Assembly: GCA_963808315.1 (NCBI GenBank)
Contig: CAWEFK010000003.1
Span: forward strand, 1-64,000
DNA: 64,000 nucleotides
Direction: 5' to 3'
Origin: Palsa-504 sp963808315
GTDB taxonomy: Bacteria > Actinomycetota > Actinomycetes > Streptosporangiales > Streptosporangiaceae
Part shown: positions 61,441 through 64,000 of the stretch, piece by piece
Layout of the letters: each line of letters opens with the position of its first letter
Position numbering within the stretch: position 1 is the stretch's first letter
Position numbers and translations under genes: made by a program
The notes under the pieces: model-generated
What the model was told of the DNA's origin: nothing
Database searches by the model: none
What the model saw: the letters and a program-made list of their open reading frames with translations, nothing else

Positions 61441-61480
61441 ATGCGGCACCGTACCCAAAAGAGTGGGTACGGTGCCGCAT
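61441..61480. terminator. Bidirectional 17-bp hairpin terminator after mdh
   Basis: ATGCGGCACCGTACCCA (61441-61457) pairs perfectly with its complement at 61464-61480 around the 6-nt loop AAAGAG. It separates convergent mdh and the amidohydrolase. No T-tract. Confidence 0.8.
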
Positions 61481-61546
61481 CTCCCCAATGAGGGCGAGCC
61501 CAGGGCGAGCTCATAGCTAACCCAGGGCTGAGCCCAGGGCCAGCCC

Positions 61547-62740
61547 CTACCCCTGAGCGAGGCGGCGCAGGGCCAGCTCGGCGTACAGCGAAGTGCCGTC
61601 GACCAGGGCCGCGTCGTCGAAGGTGGCCAGCGCCGAGTGGTTGGTGGGCGCGGTCTCGGGGTCCCGGTCGGGCGGGCACGCGCCGAGGAACACGAACGCG
61701 CCGGGTACCTCCTCGAGCACGAAGGAGAAGTCCTCCGCGCCGGTGATGGGGAACTGCGCCGTCTCGCCCCGGCCCGGACCGAACGCAGCCGTGATCGTCT
61801 CCGTGGCGAAGGCCGCCTCGGCCGCGTCGTTGACGGTCACCGGGTACTCCGTCGCGTACTCGGCGTCGGCGGTCAGCCCGTGCGCGTGGGCGATGTCATG
61901 GATCAGCTCGGGGACGCACTTGGCCAGCGCGCTCCGCGACCGGGCGCTGTAGGAGCGCGCGGTGGCCAGGAACGTGGCCTGGTCGCTGATCACGTTGTCG
62001 GTGGTGCCTGCGTGCAAGCTGCCCACCGTGATGACCACCGGGTCGAAGACGTCGAACCTCCTGGTCACCATGGTCTGAAGCGCGAGTACCATCTCGCAGG
62101 CGGCCGGGATCGGGTCCGCGGCCAGATGCGGCTGGGAGGCGTGGCCGCCGCGTCCGTGCACGGTGACCGTGATCTGGTCGGCGGCGGCGAGCATCGGCCC
62201 CGGCCGGGTGGAGAACACCCCGCACGGCAGCCGGTTCGACGTCACGTGCAGTCCGTAGGCCGCGACCGGCCGCGGGCCGGCCGCGTCGAGGACACCCTCG
62301 CTGATCATGTGCCTGGCGCCGGCGTAGCCCTCCTCGCCCGGCTGGAACATGAAGATCACGGTGCCGGGCAGCTCGGCCTGCCGGGCGGACAGCACTCGCG
62401 CGGCTCCGGCCAGCATGGCGGTGTGCAGGTCGTGGCCGCAGGCGTGCATCACGCCGGGAATCACCGACGCGTACGGCAGCCGGGTTTCCTCGGTCACGGG
62501 CAGCGCGTCCATGTCGCCGCGCAGCAGCACCACCGGACCGTCGGCGGCGCCGCGCAGCACCGCGGTCACCGAGGACAGACCCCGGCCTGTGCTGATCTCC
62601 AGCGGCAGCCCGTCCAGGGCGGCGAGCACCTTGGCCTGCGTCTTCGGCAGGTCCAGGCCGACCTCGGGCTCGCGGTGGATGGCGTGCCGCAGCTCCGCGA
62701 TATCGCCCGCGATGGCCGCTGCCTCGTCACGTACCGGCAC
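61547..62740 (-). CDS. M20D-family metal-dependent amidohydrolase (hippurate/N-acyl amino acid hydrolase type)
   Basis: Hydrolyses N-acyl amino acids, hippurate-like amides or related conjugates. 397 aa. Metal-site motifs: VVLLRGDMDALPVTEET, GVMHACGHDLHTAMLAGAARVL (His and Asp ligands), FMFQPGEEGYAGARHMISEGVLD (Glu-Glu, catalytic base and ligand), GLHVTSNRLPCG and the dimerisation-domain VTVHGRGGHASQPHLAADPI. C-terminal ligand region APTNHSALATFDDAALVDG. ATG at 62740. The specific substrate is open. Intact. Confidence 0.9.
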   Translation of the reverse strand: MPVRDEAAAIAGDIAELRHAIHREPEVGLDLPKTQAKVLAALDGLPLEISTGRGLSSVTAVLRGAADGPVVLLRGDMDALPVTEETRLPYASVIPGVMHACGHDLHTAMLAGAARVLSARQAELPGTVIFMFQPGEEGYAGARHMISEGVLDAAGPRPVAAYGLHVTSNRLPCGVFSTRPGPMLAAADQITVTVHGRGGHASQPHLAADPIPAACEMVLALQTMVTRRFDVFDPVVITVGSLHAGTTDNVISDQATFLATARSYSARSRSALAKCVPELIHDIAHAHGLTADAEYATEYPVTVNDAAEAAFATETITAAFGPGRGETAQFPITGAEDFSFVLEEVPGAFVFLGACPPDRDPETAPTNHSALATFDDAALVDGTSLYAELALRRLAQG

Positions 62741-62815
62741 TGGTGCCTCCTCGGGTTACCTGTCTCCTTGATCCCGGCATGACCCTATCGCGGTCGCGCA
62801 CCGGGACCCGCAGGT

Positions 62816-64000
62816 CTACCCGAGGATACGTTCGACCTCAGGCGCGGGCACCCGGATAACGCCAGTCGCCTGGCCCGGTCCGAAGGAGCCGCGTCGAGGA
62901 ACTCCGGTGCGGTCCAGCCGTCCCGGAGGTAGGCCGCGGTGACCGCATCGCGGACCGGGCCGCTGGCCGCCTCCGGCACCAGCGCGAGCACGCACCCGCC
63001 GAACCCGCCGCCCATCATCCGCGCGCCGAGCGCGCCCGCCGCCAGCGCGGCCTCGACCGCCGCGTCCGCCTCCGGCCAGGAGACCTCGAAGTCGTCCCGC
63101 AGCGAGCGGTGCGCCTGGGTCAGCAGCCGTCCGATCCCGGCGTAGGTATCGTCGCGGCCAGGATCGGCGCGCAGGAGGGCGACCACCTCGAGCACGCGCT
63201 GGTTGTCGGTGACGACGTGCCGGGCGCGCCGCCGCAGCACGGGGTCGGTGAGCCGGGCGGTTTCACCACTGTCCGTTAGGTCGCGAAGAGAGGGGATACC
63301 GAGTTGGCGCGCGGCTTCCTCGCACTCGGCGCGCCGCCGGCCGTACCCGCCGTCGGTCAGCTCGTGCCTGGCCCGGGTGTTGATCAGCAGCAGCCGCGAC
63401 CCGGCCGCGGCCGGGTCGAACGGGACCTGGGCGTGCTCAAGCGAGCGGCAGTCGAGCAGCAGCGCGTGGCCGGCCTGACCCAGCAGTGACGCGGACTGGT
63501 CCATGATGCCGGACGGCACCCCGACGAAGTCGTTCTCGGCCCGCCGGGCGATCGCGGCCAGGTCGCCACGGGGGACAGCCACTCCCGCCAATTCGGTGAG
63601 GGCCAGCGCGGTCGCGCACTCAAGCGCGGCCGACGAGGACAGGCCCGCGCCCGCGGGTACGTCGGAGTCGATCGCGATGCAGGCGCCGGGAACCTGATGG
63701 CCGGCCTCGGCCAGGGCCCAGGCCACCCCGGCCGGGTAGGCGCCCCAGCCGGACACCCGGCCGGGAGCCAGCCCGTCGAGCGGGATCTTCACCACCTCTG
63801 GCGCCTGGCGGGAACACAGCACCAGCGTGCGGCCGGGCCGCGCGGCGGCCGCGGCCACGGTGGCCTGGCTGAGCGCGAACGGCAGCACGAACCCGTCGTT
63901 GTAGTCGGTATGCTCGCCCATCAGGTTGGCCCGGCCCGGCGCCAGCCACACCCCGTCAGGCACCCCGCCGAACCTGGCCCGGAACAGCTGTGCTGGCCCG
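62816..64000 (-). CDS. galK: Galactokinase, 5' end outside the window, one frameshift near the 3' end
   Basis: GHMP kinase phosphorylating galactose at O1 (Leloir pathway). The reading frame remains open to the window edge (AQLFRARFGGVPDGVW), so the start is beyond 64000. Signature LAPGRANLMGEHTDYNDGFVLPFAL (galactokinase signature), VPAGAGLSSSAALECATALAL (ATP-binding GHMP motif), VGVPSGIMDQSASLLG (catalytic Asp region) and ARMMGGGFGGCVLALVP. After PEFLDAAPS the frame likely changes near 62885; the alternative ending GPGQATGVIRVPAPEVERILG stops at 62816, while the unshifted frame continues to 62785. Confidence 0.9.

Overview
This window is chromosomal DNA from a high-GC actinomycete. The first 16 kb have the order rho, rpmE, prfA, prmC, a Sua5/YrdC gene, wecA/rfe, two small ATP-synthase accessory genes, atpB-E-F-H-A-G-D-C, a DUF2550 gene and a convergent PduO-type adenosyltransferase. 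This is the arrangement known from Mycobacterium tuberculosis (Rv1297 to Rv1314c region) and Streptomyces. Further on come nucS, a second conserved block (glgB, mak, treS, glgE and divergent glgP), and a DUF3017-icd-mdh group. GC-rich third codon positions, many GTG starts, a DUF222/13E12 HNH gene and an FHA plus Ser/Thr kinase pair also fit Actinomycetes. I cannot name a genus.

Layout. 1-16.3 kb: housekeeping (transcription termination, translation, F1Fo ATP synthase). 16.3-30.1 kb: accessory block with a convergent GMC oxidoreductase/aldehyde dehydrogenase pair, a reductase-deaminase fusion, a secreted G1-type glutamic peptidase, an MFS exporter, a degraded group II intron reverse transcriptase, a secreted RCC1-repeat protein, an aminoglycoside-type phosphotransferase followed by a short GNAT remnant, a poorly coding stretch, a DUF222-HNH gene with an SOS-like box, and peptidase E. 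30.1-32 kb: nucS (EndoMS mismatch endonuclease), a zinc-binding small protein and a hydrolase. 32-35.7 kb: a TetR/drug-exporter unit with two matching operators, an SRPBCC protein and an SDR. 35.7-41.2 kb: an acyl-CoA dehydrogenase, a biotin carboxylase/BCCP and a carboxyltransferase, with a divergent TetR and two GTTAA-N6-TTAAC palindromes; this resembles the fadE19-accA1-accD1 branched-chain catabolic set. 41.4-43.7 kb: an MFS sugar/phosphate-type transporter and a zinc-ribbon hypothetical. 44-54.4 kb: the complete GlgE pathway. 54.4-64 kb: enoyl-CoA hydratase, small hypothetical, Ser/Thr kinase, FHA-HTH regulator, DUF3017, icd, mdh, M20 amidohydrolase and the 3' part of galK.

How the genes work together. 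TreS interconverts trehalose and maltose, Mak phosphorylates maltose, GlgE polymerises maltose-1-phosphate, GlgB branches the product and GlgP degrades it. The acyl-CoA dehydrogenase and biotin-dependent carboxylase form a translationally coupled operon that probably acts in leucine/isoleucine catabolism. The icd-mdh pair supplies two TCA steps.

A caution for every reader: about half the genes, including essential ones (rho, atpB, atpD, atpH, atpC), contain one or more single-base frameshifts, many in G/C runs. I interpret these as sequencing or assembly indels and annotate each such gene as one CDS spanning the shift(s). No rRNA, tRNA or CRISPR array was seen.
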